A DNA stretch of 64,000 nt from Streptomyces wedmorensis. GTDB taxonomy: Bacteria; Actinomycetota; Actinomycetes; Streptomycetales; Streptomycetaceae. Each line of letters begins with the position of its first letter. Within the stretch, counting starts at the first letter, position 1. Of this stretch, positions 17,831 through 29,056 are shown piece by piece. The stretch spans positions 192,301 through 256,300 of the forward strand of contig NZ_JNWK01000006.1 in NCBI RefSeq assembly GCF_000716445.1, given 5' to 3'. The notes under the pieces are model-generated. The model did no database searches. It saw only the letters and a program-made list of their open reading frames with translations, and was not told the DNA's origin. Position numbers and translations under genes: made by a program.

Positions 17831-20318
17831 GCCTGCACCTCCTGCGGGGTCGCCGGGCCGATGCGGACCAGGTCGCCGGGGTGGGCGCCGGTGTCGGAGA
17901 GGACGCCGCGGCCGGTCGAGTTGAGCGGGAGCCAGACGACGCGGTCGGGCATCTCGGTGACCTGGAGCGGGAGCGCCACGGAGCCGGCGGGGCCGGCCAC
18001 CTCCAGGACGTCGCCGTCCTTGACGCCGGTGTCGGCGGCGGTGACGGCGGAGAGCCGGGCGACGGCGGCGTGCCGGGTGCCGGCGAGAGCGGTGTCGCCC
18101 TCCTGGAGCCTGCCGAGGTCGAGCAGGAGGCGGTGTCCGGCGAGGACGGCCTCGCCGTCGCCGGGCCGGGGCGCGGCCTGGCCGGGTTCGGCGGGCTCGC
18201 CGGCCCGCTCCTCGGTCCAGCCGCCGAGCCGGTCCAGCTCCCGGCGGGCCGACCGCAGGTCGGGCAGGCCGAGGTGGGCGTCGAGGGCGTCGGCCAGCAT
18301 GTGGAGCACGCGGGCGTCGCTCGGCGCGAGCGGCCTGGTCATCTGCTCGGGCTTGAGCGCGGCCTCGAAGAGCCGTGCCCTGCCCTCCCAGTTGAGGAAG
18401 GTGCCGGCCTTCTCGGCGACGGCGGCGACCGGGAGGATCACGTCGGCCCGCTCGGTGACCTCGCCGGGCCGCAGCTCCAGGGAGACGACGAAGGCCGCGT
18501 CGAGGGCCTCGCGCGCGCGTGCCGGGTCCGGCAGGTCGGTCACGTCGACGCCGGCGACGAGCAGTGCGCCGAGTTCGCCGGTGGCGGCGGCCTCCACGAT
18601 CTGGCCGGTGTCGCGGCCGTAGCGGTGCGGGAGTTCGCGGACGCCCCAGGCGGCGGCGACCTCCTCGCGCGCGCGGGGGTCGGTCGCGGGCCGGCCGCCG
18701 GGGAGCAGCGTCGGGAGGGCGCCCGCCTCGACGGCTCCGCGTTCGCCGGAGCGGCGCGGGATCCAGACGAGCCGGGCGCCGGTGGCGGTCGCGGCGCGCA
18801 GGGCGGCGGTCAGCGCGCCGGGTACGCCCGCGAGGCGCTCGCCGACGGCGATGACGGAGCCTTCCCGGCGGAGGGCCTCGGCGGCGGCGAGGCCGTCGCC
18901 GTCCAGGCCGACCCGGGAGGTCAGGGCGTCCAGCCACTCGGTCTCGGTGCCGGGGGCGGCCGGCAGCAGGGTGCCGCCGGACTTCTCCAGGCCGCGGGTG
19001 GCGAAGGCGGCGACCGCGTAGGTCTTCTGGCCGTGCTTGCGCCAGGCCTTGCGGAGCCGCAGGAAGACGCCGGGGGCCTCCTCCTCGGACTCCAGGCCGA
19101 CGAGGAGTACGGTCGGCGCCGCTTCGAGCGAGGTGTACGTGACGCCCGTGCCGTCCAGGTCGCGGCCGCGTCCGGCGACGGCGGAGGCCAGGAAGTCGGC
19201 CTCCTCGCCGGAGTGGATCCGGGCCCGGAAGTCGATGTCGTTGGTGTCGAGGGCGACCCGGGCGAACTTGGCGTACGCGTAGGAGTCCTCGACGGTCAGC
19301 CTGCCGCCGGTCAGGACGCCGGTGCGGCCGCGGACGAGACCGCGGGCGGCGGCCTCCAGGGCCTCGGGCCAGGAGGCGGGCTCCAGTTCACCGGTCTCGG
19401 CGTCGCGGACGAGGGGGGTGGTGAGCCGGTCGCGCTGTTGTGCGTACCGGAAGCCGAAGCGGCCCTTGTCGCAGATCCACTCCTCGTTGACCTCGGGGTC
19501 GTCGGCGGCGAGCCGCCGCATGACCTTGCCGCGCCGGTGGTCGGTGCGGGTGGCGCAGCCGCCGGCGCACTGCTCGCAGACCGACGGCGAGGAGACCAGG
19601 TCGAAGGGGCGGGCACGGAAGCGGTAGGCGGCGGAGGTGAGGGCGCCGACGGGGCAGATCTGGATGGTGTTGCCGGAGAAGTACGACTCGAAGGGGTCGC
19701 CTTCGCCGGTGCCGACCTGCTGGAGCGCGCCGCGCTCGATCAGTTCGATCATCGGGTCGCCGGCGACCTGGTTCGAGAAGCGGGTGCAGCGGGCGCAGAG
19801 CACGCACCGCTCGCGGTCGAGCAGCACCTGGGTGGAGATCGGGACCGGCTTCTCGTAGGTCCGCTTGACGCCCTCGAAGCGGGACTCGGCCTGTCCGTGG
19901 GACATGGCCTGGTTCTGCAGGGGGCACTCGCCGCCCTTGTCGCAGACGGGGCAGTCCAGCGGGTGGTTGACGAGCAGCAGCTCCATCACGCCGTGCTGGG
20001 CCTTCTCGGCGACGGGGCTGGTGAGCTGCGACTTCACCACCATGCCGTCGGTGCAGGTGATGGTGCAGGACGCCATGGGCTTGCGCTGCCCCTCGACCTC
20101 GACGATGCACTGGCGGCAGGCGCCGGCGGGGTCGAGGAGCGGGTGGTCGCAGAACCGCGGGATCTCGATGCCGAGCTGTTCGGCGGCGCGGATGACCAGC
20201 GTCCCCTTGGGGACGGAGATCTCGGCGCCGTCGATGGTCAGCGTCACCATGTCTTGGCCGGGGGCCCCGGGCGACACCGGCGCGCTGCCGCCGCCACTGG
20301 GAGTGGACGCGATGACGG

Positions 20319-20322
<4 letters not shown>
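17827..20322 (-). CDS. nuoG: NADH-quinone oxidoreductase subunit G
   Basis: NuoG (831 residues) is the large iron-sulfur subunit. Its N-terminus has the [2Fe-2S] ferredoxin motif [15 protein letters not shown], then [17 protein letters not shown], and [14 protein letters not shown] for [4Fe-4S] clusters. [10 protein letters not shown] plus a later cysteine (EEWICDKG) give the extra N7-type cluster motif found in some bacteria. The rest is a molybdopterin-oxidoreductase-like fold without a cofactor. ATG 20322 overlaps the nuoF stop by 4 bp; a Gly/Pro-rich leader of 24 residues precedes the ferredoxin domain. Confidence 0.95.
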
Positions 20323-21667
<1,345 letters not shown>

Positions 21668-21668
<1 letters not shown>

Positions 21669-22408
21669 CACTCCCCCTCCTGACCGGAGGTCTCACCACG
21701 CGGGTGGACGATTCGGTGGTGCGGCTGCTCGCCCTTGGCCAGACGCAGGCCGACGAGGGAGGCGGGGCCCGCCCCGCCGGTGGCCTCGACGGCGCCGGGG
21801 CGCTCGTCGGGGAAGCCGGCGAGGATGCGGGCGGTCTCCTTGAAGGTGCAGAGCGGGGCCCCGCGGGTGGGTTCGACGGTCCGGCCGGCCCGCAGGTCGT
21901 CCACCAGCTGCTTGGCGGAGGCGGGGGTCTGGTTGTCGAAGAACTCCCAGTTGACCATCACGACCGGCGCGAAGTCGCAGGCGGCGTTGCACTCGATGTG
22001 CTCGAGGGTGATCTTGCCGTCGTCGGTGGTCTCGTTGTTGCCGACCGCGAGGTGCTGCTTGAGCTCCTCGAAGATGGCGTCGCCGCCCATGACCGCGCAG
22101 AGCGTGTTGGTGCAGACGCCGACCTGGTAGTCGCCGGAGGGCTTGCGGCGGTACATCGTGTAGAAGGTGGCGACGGCGGTGACCTCGGCGGTGGTGAGGC
22201 CGAGGGTCTCGGCGCAGAACGCCATGCCGGTGCGGGTCACGTGGCCCTCCTCCGACTGCACGAGGTGCAGCATCGGCAGGAGCGCCGAGCGGGAGTCCGG
22301 GTAGCGGGCGATGATCTCCCGGGCGTCCTCCGTCAGGCGGGCGCGGACCTCTGCGGGGTACGCGGGGGCGGGGAGCCGGGGCATCCCCAGGCTGACGTTC
22401 TCCGTCAT
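21668..22408 (-). CDS. nuoE: NADH-quinone oxidoreductase subunit E
   Basis: NuoE is the thioredoxin-like [2Fe-2S] subunit (N1a). The 246-residue protein has the four cluster cysteines in [14 protein letters not shown] and [15 protein letters not shown]. It exceeds the E. coli protein by about 80 residues, mostly a charged C-terminal tail after [13 protein letters not shown] 22408 overlaps the nuoD stop by 4 bp. Confidence 0.96.
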
Positions 22409-23727
22409 CGGTCGACGCCTCCCATCACGGGGTCGATGGAGGCGACGGCGACGATGACGTCGGCGACCTGGCCGCCCTCGCACATCGCGGCCATGGCCTG
22501 GAGGTTGGTGAAGGACGGGTCGCGGAAGTGGACCCGGAAGGGGCGGGTGCCGCCGTCGGAGACGACGTGCACGCCGAGCTCGCCCTTGGGGGACTCGACG
22601 GCCGCGTACGCCTGTCCGGCGGGGACCCGGAAGCCCTCGGTGACCAGCTTGAAGTGGTGGATCAGGGCCTCCATGGAGGTGCCCATGATCTTCGCGATGT
22701 GGTCGGGCGAGTTGCCGAGGCCGTCGGGTCCGAGCGCGAGCTGCGCGGGCCAGGCGATCTTCTTGTCGCCGACCATGACGGGGCCGGGCTCCAGGCGGTC
22801 GAGGCACTGCTCGACGATCCGAAGCGACTGGCGCATCTCCTCCAGGCGGACGAGGAAGCGTCCGTAGGAGTCGCAGGTGTCGGTGGTGGGGACCTCGAAG
22901 TCGTAGTCCTCGTAGCCGCAGTACGGGTCGGTCTTGCGCAGGTCGTGCGGGAGGCCCGCGGAGCGCAGGATCGGTCCGGTGGCGCCGAGGGCCATGCAGC
23001 CGGTGAGGTCGAGGTAGCCGACGTCCTGCATGCGGGCCTTGAAGATGGGGTTGCCGGTGGCGAGCTTGTCGTACTCCGGCAGGTTCTTCTTCATGGTCTT
23101 CACGAACTCGCGCACGGCGTCGACGGCGCCGGGCGGGAGGTCCTGGGCGAGGCCGCCGGGGCGGATGAACGCGTGGTTCATGCGCAGGCCGGTGATCAGC
23201 TCGTACAGGTCCAGGATCATCTCGCGGTCCCGGAAGCCGTAGATCATGATCGTGGTGGCGCCGAGCTCCATGCCGCCGGTGGCGATGCACACCAGGTGCG
23301 AGGAGAGCCGGTTGAGCTCCATGAGGAGCACCCGGATGACGGTGGCCCGGTCGGGGATCTGCCCGGTGATGCCGAGGAGCTTCTCCACGCCCAGGCAGTA
23401 CGCCGTCTCGTTGTAGAACGAGGTCAGGTAGTCCATGCGCGTGACGAAGGTGGTGCCCTGCGTCCAGGTCCGGTACTCGAGGTTCTTCTCGATGCCGGTG
23501 TGGAGGTAGCCGATGCCGCAGCGGGCCTCGGTGACGGTCTCGCCGTCGATCTCCAGGATGAGGCGGAGCACGCCGTGGGTGGACGGGTGCTGGGGGCCCA
23601 TGTTGACGACGATCCGCTCGTCGTCGGCCTTGGCCGCGGACTGGACGACCTCGTCCCAGTCGCCGCCGGTCACCGTGTAGACGGTGCCTTCGGTCGTCTC
23701 GCGGGGAGACGCTTCTGAGGTGGACAT
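22405..23727 (-). CDS. nuoD: NADH-quinone oxidoreductase subunit D
   Basis: NuoD (440 residues, 49-kDa subunit) lines the quinone site together with NuoB. It has [15 protein letters not shown] (the His that contacts the quinone head), [20 protein letters not shown], and a C-terminus ending PVMGGVDR. Because the cell makes menaquinone through the mqn genes seen in this window, menaquinone is the expected substrate. Start ATG 23727 shares one base with the nuoC stop. Confidence 0.97.
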   Translation of the reverse strand: MSTSEASPRETTEGTVYTVTGGDWDEVVQSAAKADDERIVVNMGPQHPSTHGVLRLILEIDGETVTEARCGIGYLHTGIEKNLEYRTWTQGTTFVTRMDYLTSFYNETAYCLGVEKLLGITGQIPDRATVIRVLLMELNRLSSHLVCIATGGMELGATTIMIYGFRDREMILDLYELITGLRMNHAFIRPGGLAQDLPPGAVDAVREFVKTMKKNLPEYDKLATGNPIFKARMQDVGYLDLTGCMALGATGPILRSAGLPHDLRKTDPYCGYEDYDFEVPTTDTCDSYGRFLVRLEEMRQSLRIVEQCLDRLEPGPVMVGDKKIAWPAQLALGPDGLGNSPDHIAKIMGTSMEALIHHFKLVTEGFRVPAGQAYAAVESPKGELGVHVVSDGGTRPFRVHFRDPSFTNLQAMAAMCEGGQVADVIVAVASIDPVMGGVDR

Positions 23728-24458
23728 CAGCTGTACGACCTCCGCTGGTCCGGAGCCGGGATCTGGGCGCCCTTGTACTCGACCGCGATGCCGCCGAGGG
23801 GGTAGTCCTTGCGCTGCGGGTGGCCCTGCCAGTCGTCCGGCATCATGATCCGGGTGAGGGCGGGGTGGCCGTCGAAGACGATGCCGAAGAAGTCGTACGT
23901 CTCGCGCTCGTGCCAGTCGTTCGTCGGGTAGACGGCGACGAGCGACGGGATGCGCGGCTCGGCGTCGGGGGCCGAGACCTCCAGGCGGATCAGCCGGCCG
24001 TGGGTGAGCGAGCGCAGGTGGTAGACGGCGTGCAGCTCGCGGCCCTTGTCACCGGGGTAGTGGACGCCGGAGACGCCGGTACAGAGCTCGAAGCGGAGCG
24101 CCGGGTCGTCGCGCAGGGTGCGGGCCACGCGGACGAGGTGCTCGCGCTCGATGTGGAAGGTGAGCTCGTCGCGGTCGACGACCGTCTTCTCGATGGCGTT
24201 CTCGGGAAGCAGTCCCTGCTCCTCGAGGGCGCCTTCGAGTTCGTCGGCGACCTCGTCGAACCAGCCGCCGTACGGGCGGACGGCCGGGCCGGGGAGGCGG
24301 ACGGAGCGGACGAGGCCGCCGTATCCCGTGGTGTCGCCGCCGTTGTTCGCGCCGAACATGCCACGCTGGAGGCGTACCTCCTCGCCGTGGTCCCCGCGCT
24401 GGCCCGGCAGGTTCTGCGCGCTCAGCTCCTTCTCGGGGTTCGGAGTTTCGTCACTCAC
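23727..24458 (-). CDS. nuoC: NADH-quinone oxidoreductase subunit C
   Basis: NuoC (30-kDa subunit) stabilises the NuoB-NuoD junction. The 243-residue protein has the family signature [40 protein letters not shown]. About 70 residues of N-terminal extension precede the domain, with [17 protein letters not shown], which is usual in Streptomyces. It overlaps the nuoB stop by 4 bp. Confidence 0.96.
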   Translation of the reverse strand: MSDETPNPEKELSAQNLPGQRGDHGEEVRLQRGMFGANNGGDTTGYGGLVRSVRLPGPAVRPYGGWFDEVADELEGALEEQGLLPENAIEKTVVDRDELTFHIEREHLVRVARTLRDDPALRFELCTGVSGVHYPGDKGRELHAVYHLRSLTHGRLIRLEVSAPDAEPRIPSLVAVYPTNDWHERETYDFFGIVFDGHPALTRIMMPDDWQGHPQRKDYPLGGIAVEYKGAQIPAPDQRRSYS

Positions 24459-25009
24459 CGGAGCAGACCCTTCAATTCAATGGTCGGCAGCGCCTTGAGC
24501 GCCGCCTCCTCCGCCTCGCGGGCCGCCTCCTCGGCGTTCACGCCGAGCTTGGAGCCCTGGATCTTCTCGTGGAGCTTGAGGATCGCGTCGAGCAGCATCT
24601 CGGGGCGGGGCGGGCAGCCGGGCAGGTAGATGTCGACCGGCACGATGTGGTCGACGCCCTGCACGATCGCGTAGTTGTTGAACATGCCGCCCGAGGACGC
24701 GCAGACGCCCATGGAGATGACCCACTTGGGGTTGGGCATCTGGTCGTAGACCTGCCTCAGGACGGGTGCCATCTTCTGGCTGACCCGTCCGGCGACGATC
24801 ATCAGGTCGGCCTGGCGCGGTGAGCCGCGGAAGACCTCCATGCCGAAGCGGGCCAGGTCGTACCGGCCGGCTCCGGTGGTCATCATCTCGATGGCGCAGC
24901 AGGCGAGGCCGAATGTCGCGGGGAACACGGACGCCTTGCGCACCCAGCCCGCGGCCTGTTCGACCGTCGTCAGCAGAAAGCCGCTCGGGAGTTTCTCTTC
25001 GAGTCCCAT
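24455..25009 (-). CDS. nuoB: NADH-quinone oxidoreductase subunit B
   Basis: NuoB holds the terminal [4Fe-4S] cluster N2 that reduces quinone. The 184-residue protein shows the tandem cysteines in [10 protein letters not shown] plus GVCASSGG and LPGCPPRPE. It lies 17 bp after nuoA. Confidence 0.97.
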   Translation of the reverse strand: MGLEEKLPSGFLLTTVEQAAGWVRKASVFPATFGLACCAIEMMTTGAGRYDLARFGMEVFRGSPRQADLMIVAGRVSQKMAPVLRQVYDQMPNPKWVISMGVCASSGGMFNNYAIVQGVDHIVPVDIYLPGCPPRPEMLLDAILKLHEKIQGSKLGVNAEEAAREAEEAALKALPTIELKGLLR

Positions 25010-25026
25010 AGGTGCCCCTCAGCCCC

Positions 25027-25386
25027 TCAGTCCCATTCCAGGCCGCCGCGCCGCCACACGTACGCGTAGGCGACGAAGACGGTGAGCACGAAGAGCAGCA
25101 TCTCCACGAGCCCGAAAAGCCCCAGGGCGTCGAAGGTGACGGCCCAGGGGTAGAGGAAGACGATCTCGATGTCGAAGACGATGAAGAGCATCGCCGTCAG
25201 GTAGTACTTGATCGGGAAGCGACCGCCTCCGGCGGGAGTGGGCGTCGGTTCGATGCCGCACTCGTACGCCTCAAGCTTTGCCCTGTTGTACCGCTTTGGC
25301 CCGATAAGCGTGGCCATGACCACGGAGAAGATCGCAAACCCCGCACCCAGGGCACCGAGCACGAGGACGGGCGCGTACGCATTCAC
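25027..25386 (-). CDS. nuoA: NADH-quinone oxidoreductase subunit A
   Basis: NuoA (119 residues, three helices) begins the operon. It carries YECGIEPTPTPAGGGRFPIKYYLTAMLFIVFDIEIVFLYPW-type family sequence, including the conserved loop cysteine and the acidic DIE. GTG 25386 has GGAGCGAGGAGC just upstream. The frame stays open further 5' into the promoter region, but without a start signal. Confidence 0.96.
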   Translation of the reverse strand: MNAYAPVLVLGALGAGFAIFSVVMATLIGPKRYNRAKLEAYECGIEPTPTPAGGGRFPIKYYLTAMLFIVFDIEIVFLYPWAVTFDALGLFGLVEMLLFVLTVFVAYAYVWRRGGLEWD

Positions 25387-25503
25387 GCTCCTCGCTCCTT
25401 CCAGTCGTCCTTGACCGTTGGACCGCACCGCCGGTGTGAAAGATCGCCCCCATGTGAGGCAGTTCACAAGCCCGGCTGCCCCGCATCTTATGCCCGCCCC
25501 TCT

Positions 25504-25517
25504 GTGATCTGCGACAC
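25504..25517. promoter_or_regulatory. Candidate Crp box 1
   Basis: GTGATCTGCGACAC fits the motif GTG-N6-GNCAC reported for the Streptomyces cAMP receptor protein. It lies 118 bp before the nuoA start. Confidence 0.5.
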
Positions 25518-25802
25518 GGGGTACGGCAAGGAGTTTGTGATCTCCACCACCTGACGAAGGATCATGAAGTCGGATGAGCGGTGATCTTGTCGCGCGAAGC
25601 GCCCAGGTGATCACCAGATGTGACATCCGGACCGGAAGTCGCTGCTCGGAGGGGGTGCCGCACTATCAAGCGATGTCCCATGCAAGCAAATTGGTGATGG
25701 ACGCGTACGGGTGATAAAGGAACCGCCCGTCGCCCGGTCGAGGGGTCCGGCGTACGGAGATGGACGCGTGCACGCGTTCACGAGCGTCCGTGAGACGGAG
25801 AT

Positions 25803-25816
25803 GTGACCTGCGCCAC
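25803..25816. promoter_or_regulatory. Candidate Crp box 2
   Basis: GTGACCTGCGCCAC fits GTG-N6-GNCAC exactly. It lies about 240 bp before the NlpC/P60 start and on the far side from nuoA, so it more likely serves the cell-wall hydrolase. Confidence 0.6.
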
Positions 25817-26054
25817 ACCGTGGAGGTCACGAAAAAGCGGGGCTTGGCCATCGGCGTCAAGAGGTGGTAAGCGTCGGGCAATTCGGGCGTTTCAATGAAA
25901 ACCCGTGATCAAGGGCCAGATGGGCCGTGCCCGATTTGCCCGTTACGGCGTCAATAAGGGCGACAGAGAAGCGGATTGAGCGGTTCCGAACGTAACTGTG
26001 GCGCAACCCACGTTTCTTGATGGGAACCACGAACCCCTGATAGCGGTTGTTCCC

Positions 26055-26912
26055 ATGTCCCACACCGCTCACATACCCAGCCACCGGAAGCCCCGCCGCA
26101 GCGCCTCGAAACTCGCCCTGCGGGCAGGAGTTGCCGGTGGCGTCCTCGGCACCATCGCGGTGGCCGGTGCTGCCGGGCCGGCGAATGCCGAGCCGGTGAC
26201 CGAGACCATCGAAATGCCCACCCTGGGCTCGCTCGAGGCCGGCGCCGGCCTCGCGAGCGCCGTCGCCGCCTCCGCCGAGGCGTCGCAGCAGGAGGCCCTC
26301 GACCAGAGCCTCCAGACCCAGGAGAACCTGGCCCTGCAGAAGGCCGCCAAGGACGCCAGGACGGCGAAGGCCGAGGCGGACCGCAAGGCCGAGGCCGAGC
26401 GCGCCGAGAAGGCCCGCGCCAAGGCCGAGCAGGAGCGCAAGGACGCGGCCGCCCGCGCGTCCCGCGACAGCGTGCGCACCCAGCTCACCAGCACCGGCGA
26501 CGACTCCTCGGACTCGACCGGCGGCTCCTCGACGAACGAGCAGACGCAGGCTCCCTCCGGCTCCGCCGCCGCGATCGTGGCCTTCGCCCGCGCCCAGGTC
26601 GGCGACGCCTACGTCACCGGCGGCACCGGCCCCAACTCCTGGGACTGCTCGGGCCTCGTCCAGGCCGCGTACCGCCAGGCCGGCATCGACCTGCCCCGCA
26701 TCTCGTACCAGCAGTCGAGCATGGGCACGTCCGTCTCCCTGAGCAACCTCCAGCCGGGCGACATCCTCTACTGGGGCAGCCGCAGCGGCTCGTACCACGT
26801 CGCCATCTACGTCGGCGGCGGCAAGTACGTCGGCGCGCAGAACTCCTCCACCGGTGTGGTCGAGCGCTCCCTGGACTGGGACATGCCCTCGGGCGCCGTC
26901 CGCATCCTCTGA
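26055..26912 (+). CDS. Secreted NlpC/P60 cell-wall endopeptidase
   Basis: NlpC/P60 enzymes cut D-gamma-glutamyl-diaminopimelate or nearby bonds in peptidoglycan stems. The 285-residue protein has a signal peptide (residues about 1-45, ending GPANA), an alanine/glutamate/lysine-rich coiled coil (about 75-140), a Ser/Thr linker and the catalytic domain (about 170-285). The triad is visible: Cys in NSWDCSGLVQAAYRQ, His in GSYHVAIYVGGG and a further polar residue near KYVGAQN. The start is ATG 26055 (MSHTAHIPSHRKPRR), which gives a normal signal sequence; an upstream GTG at 25998 would add 19 residues. The divergent neighbour of nuo, with a Crp-like box upstream, suggests expression tied to germination or growth resumption. 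Confidence 0.93.
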   Translation: MSHTAHIPSHRKPRRSASKLALRAGVAGGVLGTIAVAGAAGPANAEPVTETIEMPTLGSLEAGAGLASAVAASAEASQQEALDQSLQTQENLALQKAAKDARTAKAEADRKAEAERAEKARAKAEQERKDAAARASRDSVRTQLTSTGDDSSDSTGGSSTNEQTQAPSGSAAAIVAFARAQVGDAYVTGGTGPNSWDCSGLVQAAYRQAGIDLPRISYQQSSMGTSVSLSNLQPGDILYWGSRSGSYHVAIYVGGGKYVGAQNSSTGVVERSLDWDMPSGAVRIL

Positions 26913-26927
26913 CCGCTCCGCAGCCGT

Positions 26928-26974
26928 ACGACGAAGGGCCGTCACTCCTCGGGGGAGAGACGGCCCTTCGTCGT
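26928..26974. terminator. Bidirectional terminator between NlpC/P60 and ABC permease genes
   Basis: A perfect 16-bp stem (26928-26943 with 26959-26974) with a 15-nt loop lies between the two convergent genes. Confidence 0.88.
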
Positions 26975-26981
26975 GCGCGGC

Positions 26982-28283
26982 TCAGTGGCGCAGCGCCTCC
27001 GCGGGCTCGGTCCGGGCGGCCCGCACCGCCGGGTAGAGGCCGGCCAGCAGGCCGGTGGCGAGGCCGATCGCCGGGGCCGCGGCCACGGTCGCGGGATGGA
27101 GGACCGGGGTCCAGTGCCGGAACAGCGCCACCCCGACCACCGCGCAGACTCCCGTCGCCGCGCCGACGAGCCCGCCGACACCGCCCAGAACGCCTGATTC
27201 CGCCAGGAATTGGACGGCGATGTGGCGGCTCCTGGCCCCCAGTGCACGGCGCAGGCCGATCTCGCCGGTCCGCTCCAGGACGGCGACCAGGGTGGTGTGG
27301 GCGATGCCGACCGCCCCGATCACCAGACAGACCGCGGCGAGCAGCAGGAACAGCCGGTCGAGGTCGCCGGTGACTCCGGCCCGGAGGGTCCTCGGGTCCG
27401 GCGGCGGGACCGCCCTGAGGTACTCCGGGTGGTCCGGGCGGAGGGCGACCGGCGCCTCGGCCGCGATCTGCCGGGCGGCTCCTGTCTCCGTCGCGACGAG
27501 CATCGTCGCCGCGCCGCTCTCCGGCGGGCCCCACAGCCGCTCGGCCGTGGTCCGCGGCACCGTGACCGACATCAGGACGTCCGCGCGGCGCCGTACGTCG
27601 TCGACGATCCCCGCCACCACGAACGGCTCGTCCCCGATGAACACCGCGGGCCGCGTCTCCAGGGTGGTGATGCCGAGCCGGGCGGCGACCGAGGCCCCCA
27701 GCACCGCCACCGGCTGCGCCGTCGACGAGGCGAACTCGTCGTACAGGCGGCCCTGGGCGAGCCGGGGGACGGCGGCGCGCAGGGCACCGGGCGAGGCGGC
27801 GACGACGTCGACCGGCTCGCCGTCCGCGCCGTCGCCGACCGGCGCGGCGCGGACGGTGGTGCCCGGGGCGAGCCGGACGGTCCAGAGGACGCCCGCGTCC
27901 GTGACCCCGCCGAGCCGCCCGATCCGGGCGTCCGCGTCGGCGGGGAAGCCGGGGCCGGCGAACTCGTCCCGCTCCCGGGCGATGTCCTCGACGGTGACCT
28001 CGGTGGCGGTCAGAAGGTCGAACCGGGCGTCGATCCGCGAGGACGCCGTCGCCGTCAGCCCGAGGACCGCGACGAAGGCACCGACGCCCAGGACCGTGCC
28101 GAGCGCGGTCAGCGCCGACCGTCCGGGGCGGCGCAGCATGCCGGCGACGGCTTCGGAGAGGACGTCGCCGGGCGCGAAGCGGGACGGCTCGACGAGATGG
28201 GGGGTCCGGGGGCGCGGGAGGCGGGTCCGGGGGCGCGGGAGGCGGGTCCGGGGGCGCGGGAGGCGGGTCCGGGCGGGCTTCAC
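26982..28283 (-). CDS. MacB-like ABC transporter permease
   Basis: The 433-residue protein has the MacB layout: one N-terminal helix (about 55-78, LTALGTVLGVGAFVAVLGL), a large extracytoplasmic core domain (about 80-290) and three C-terminal helices forming an FtsX domain (LLLAAVCLVIGAVGIAHTTL; the GEIGLRRALGARSRHI coupling loop; GLATGLLAGLYPAVRAARTEP). Such proteins are mechanotransmitters that work with an adaptor and an ATPase to export or extract peptides, toxins or lipoproteins. Its start overlaps the stop of the ATPase gene by 4 bp. The first 30 residues are unusual, with three copies of TRLPRPR encoded by a 21-bp tandem repeat, giving a strongly basic cytoplasmic tail. Confidence 0.9.
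   Translation of the reverse strand: MKPARTRLPRPRTRLPRPRTRLPRPRTPHLVEPSRFAPGDVLSEAVAGMLRRPGRSALTALGTVLGVGAFVAVLGLTATASSRIDARFDLLTATEVTVEDIARERDEFAGPGFPADADARIGRLGGVTDAGVLWTVRLAPGTTVRAAPVGDGADGEPVDVVAASPGALRAAVPRLAQGRLYDEFASSTAQPVAVLGASVAARLGITTLETRPAVFIGDEPFVVAGIVDDVRRRADVLMSVTVPRTTAERLWGPPESGAATMLVATETGAARQIAAEAPVALRPDHPEYLRAVPPPDPRTLRAGVTGDLDRLFLLLAAVCLVIGAVGIAHTTLVAVLERTGEIGLRRALGARSRHIAVQFLAESGVLGGVGGLVGAATGVCAVVGVALFRHWTPVLHPATVAAAPAIGLATGLLAGLYPAVRAARTEPAEALRH
28202..28264. repeat. 21-bp tandem repeat, three perfect copies
   Basis: Three identical 21-bp units run 28202-28222, 28223-28243 and 28244-28264, with a partial fourth. They lie in frame inside the permease N-terminus and encode TRLPRPR units, so copy-number change would alter only the length of the basic tail. 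Confidence 0.95.
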
Positions 28284-29056
28284 CGGGTGGTCCGTTCCCG
28301 TGCCGGTCGGAGGTGTTCGTCGAGTACGCCGTCCCGGATGGTCACCGTGCGGTCCGCGCGGGCGGCGACGTCGCGGTCGTGGGTGATGACGACGACGGTC
28401 ATGCCGGAGGTGTGGAGTCCGTCGAGGAGCGTGAGGACCGCGTCCGCGTTGTCGGAGTCGAGGTTGCCCGTCGGTTCGTCGCAGAGCAGCAGCGACGGAC
28501 GGCCGGCGAGGGCGCGGGCGACGGCGACGCGCTGGCGCTCCCCGCCGGAGAGCCGGGCCGGGAGGGCGTCGGCCCGGTCGGCGAGTCCGACGCGGTCGAG
28601 GGCGTCCATGGCCCGGGCGCGGCGCTCGGCACGGGGCACCGCCGTGTACACCGCCGAGAGCATGACGTTCTCCGCGGCGCTGCGGTGCGGGATCAGGTGG
28701 AACGCCTGGAAGACGAAGCCGATGCGGCGGCCGCGCAGCGCCGTGCGGTCGCCGTCGCGGAGGGCACCGGTGTCGACGCCGTCGAGGAGGTAGGTGCCCT
28801 CGGTGGGGGTGTCGAGGAGGCCCATGACGTTGAGGAAGGTGGACTTGCCGGAGCCCGAAGGACCGACGACGGTCACGAACTCACCCCTACGGATGGTGAG
28901 TTCGCAAGGGCTCAGGGCCTGGACGGGCGGTGGCCCGGGGTAGGTGAGGCCGACCCCGCGGAACTCGACGACGGGGACCTCGGCGGCCGTGGGGCCGCCC
29001 GTCGCGGGGTCCGGCCGCCGTGTCCGGCGCGCCCGCTCCCGTACGGACCGGATCAC
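28280..29056 (-). CDS. MacB-like ABC transporter ATP-binding protein
   Basis: The 258-residue ATPase has Walker A GPSGSGKST, the Q-loop FVFQAFHLIPHRSAAEN, signature LSGGERQRVAVARALAG, Walker B LLLCDEPTGNLDS and the H-loop VVVITHD. It belongs to the LolD/MacB class. About 30 residues precede the domain. The start is GTG 29056, overlapping the adaptor stop by 4 bp (GTGA); the stop overlaps the permease start by 4 bp, so adaptor-ATPase-permease is one translationally coupled unit. Confidence 0.94.
   Translation of the reverse strand: MIRSVRERARRTRRPDPATGGPTAAEVPVVEFRGVGLTYPGPPPVQALSPCELTIRRGEFVTVVGPSGSGKSTFLNVMGLLDTPTEGTYLLDGVDTGALRDGDRTALRGRRIGFVFQAFHLIPHRSAAENVMLSAVYTAVPRAERRARAMDALDRVGLADRADALPARLSGGERQRVAVARALAGRPSLLLCDEPTGNLDSDNADAVLTLLDGLHTSGMTVVVITHDRDVAARADRTVTIRDGVLDEHLRPARERTTR

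Larger units (their letters stand above)
25387..26054. promoter_or_regulatory. Divergent spacer between nuoA and the NlpC/P60 gene
   Basis: This 668-bp stretch has no credible gene. It holds two Crp-like boxes (25504-25517 and 25803-25816), a 10-bp palindrome GGTGATCACC at 25606-25615, and several TGTGATCT-type words around 25504, 25542 and 25581. The base composition drops locally (about 25850-26050 is rather AT-rich for the window), as expected for promoters and a long leader. I could not find the conserved blocks of the ydaO c-di-AMP riboswitch that precedes some Streptomyces cell-wall hydrolase genes. Confidence 0.6.

Noticed and set aside
25606..25615. GGTGATCACC palindrome as a specific operator
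   Set aside because: A 10-bp palindrome alone is too short to assign to a known regulator.
25640..26054. ydaO-type c-di-AMP riboswitch before the NlpC/P60 gene
   Set aside because: Expected from related Streptomyces hydrolases, but the conserved blocks of that riboswitch are not visible here.
28202..28264. Possible CRISPR-like array
   Set aside because: The units are directly adjacent with no spacers and stay in frame inside a permease gene.
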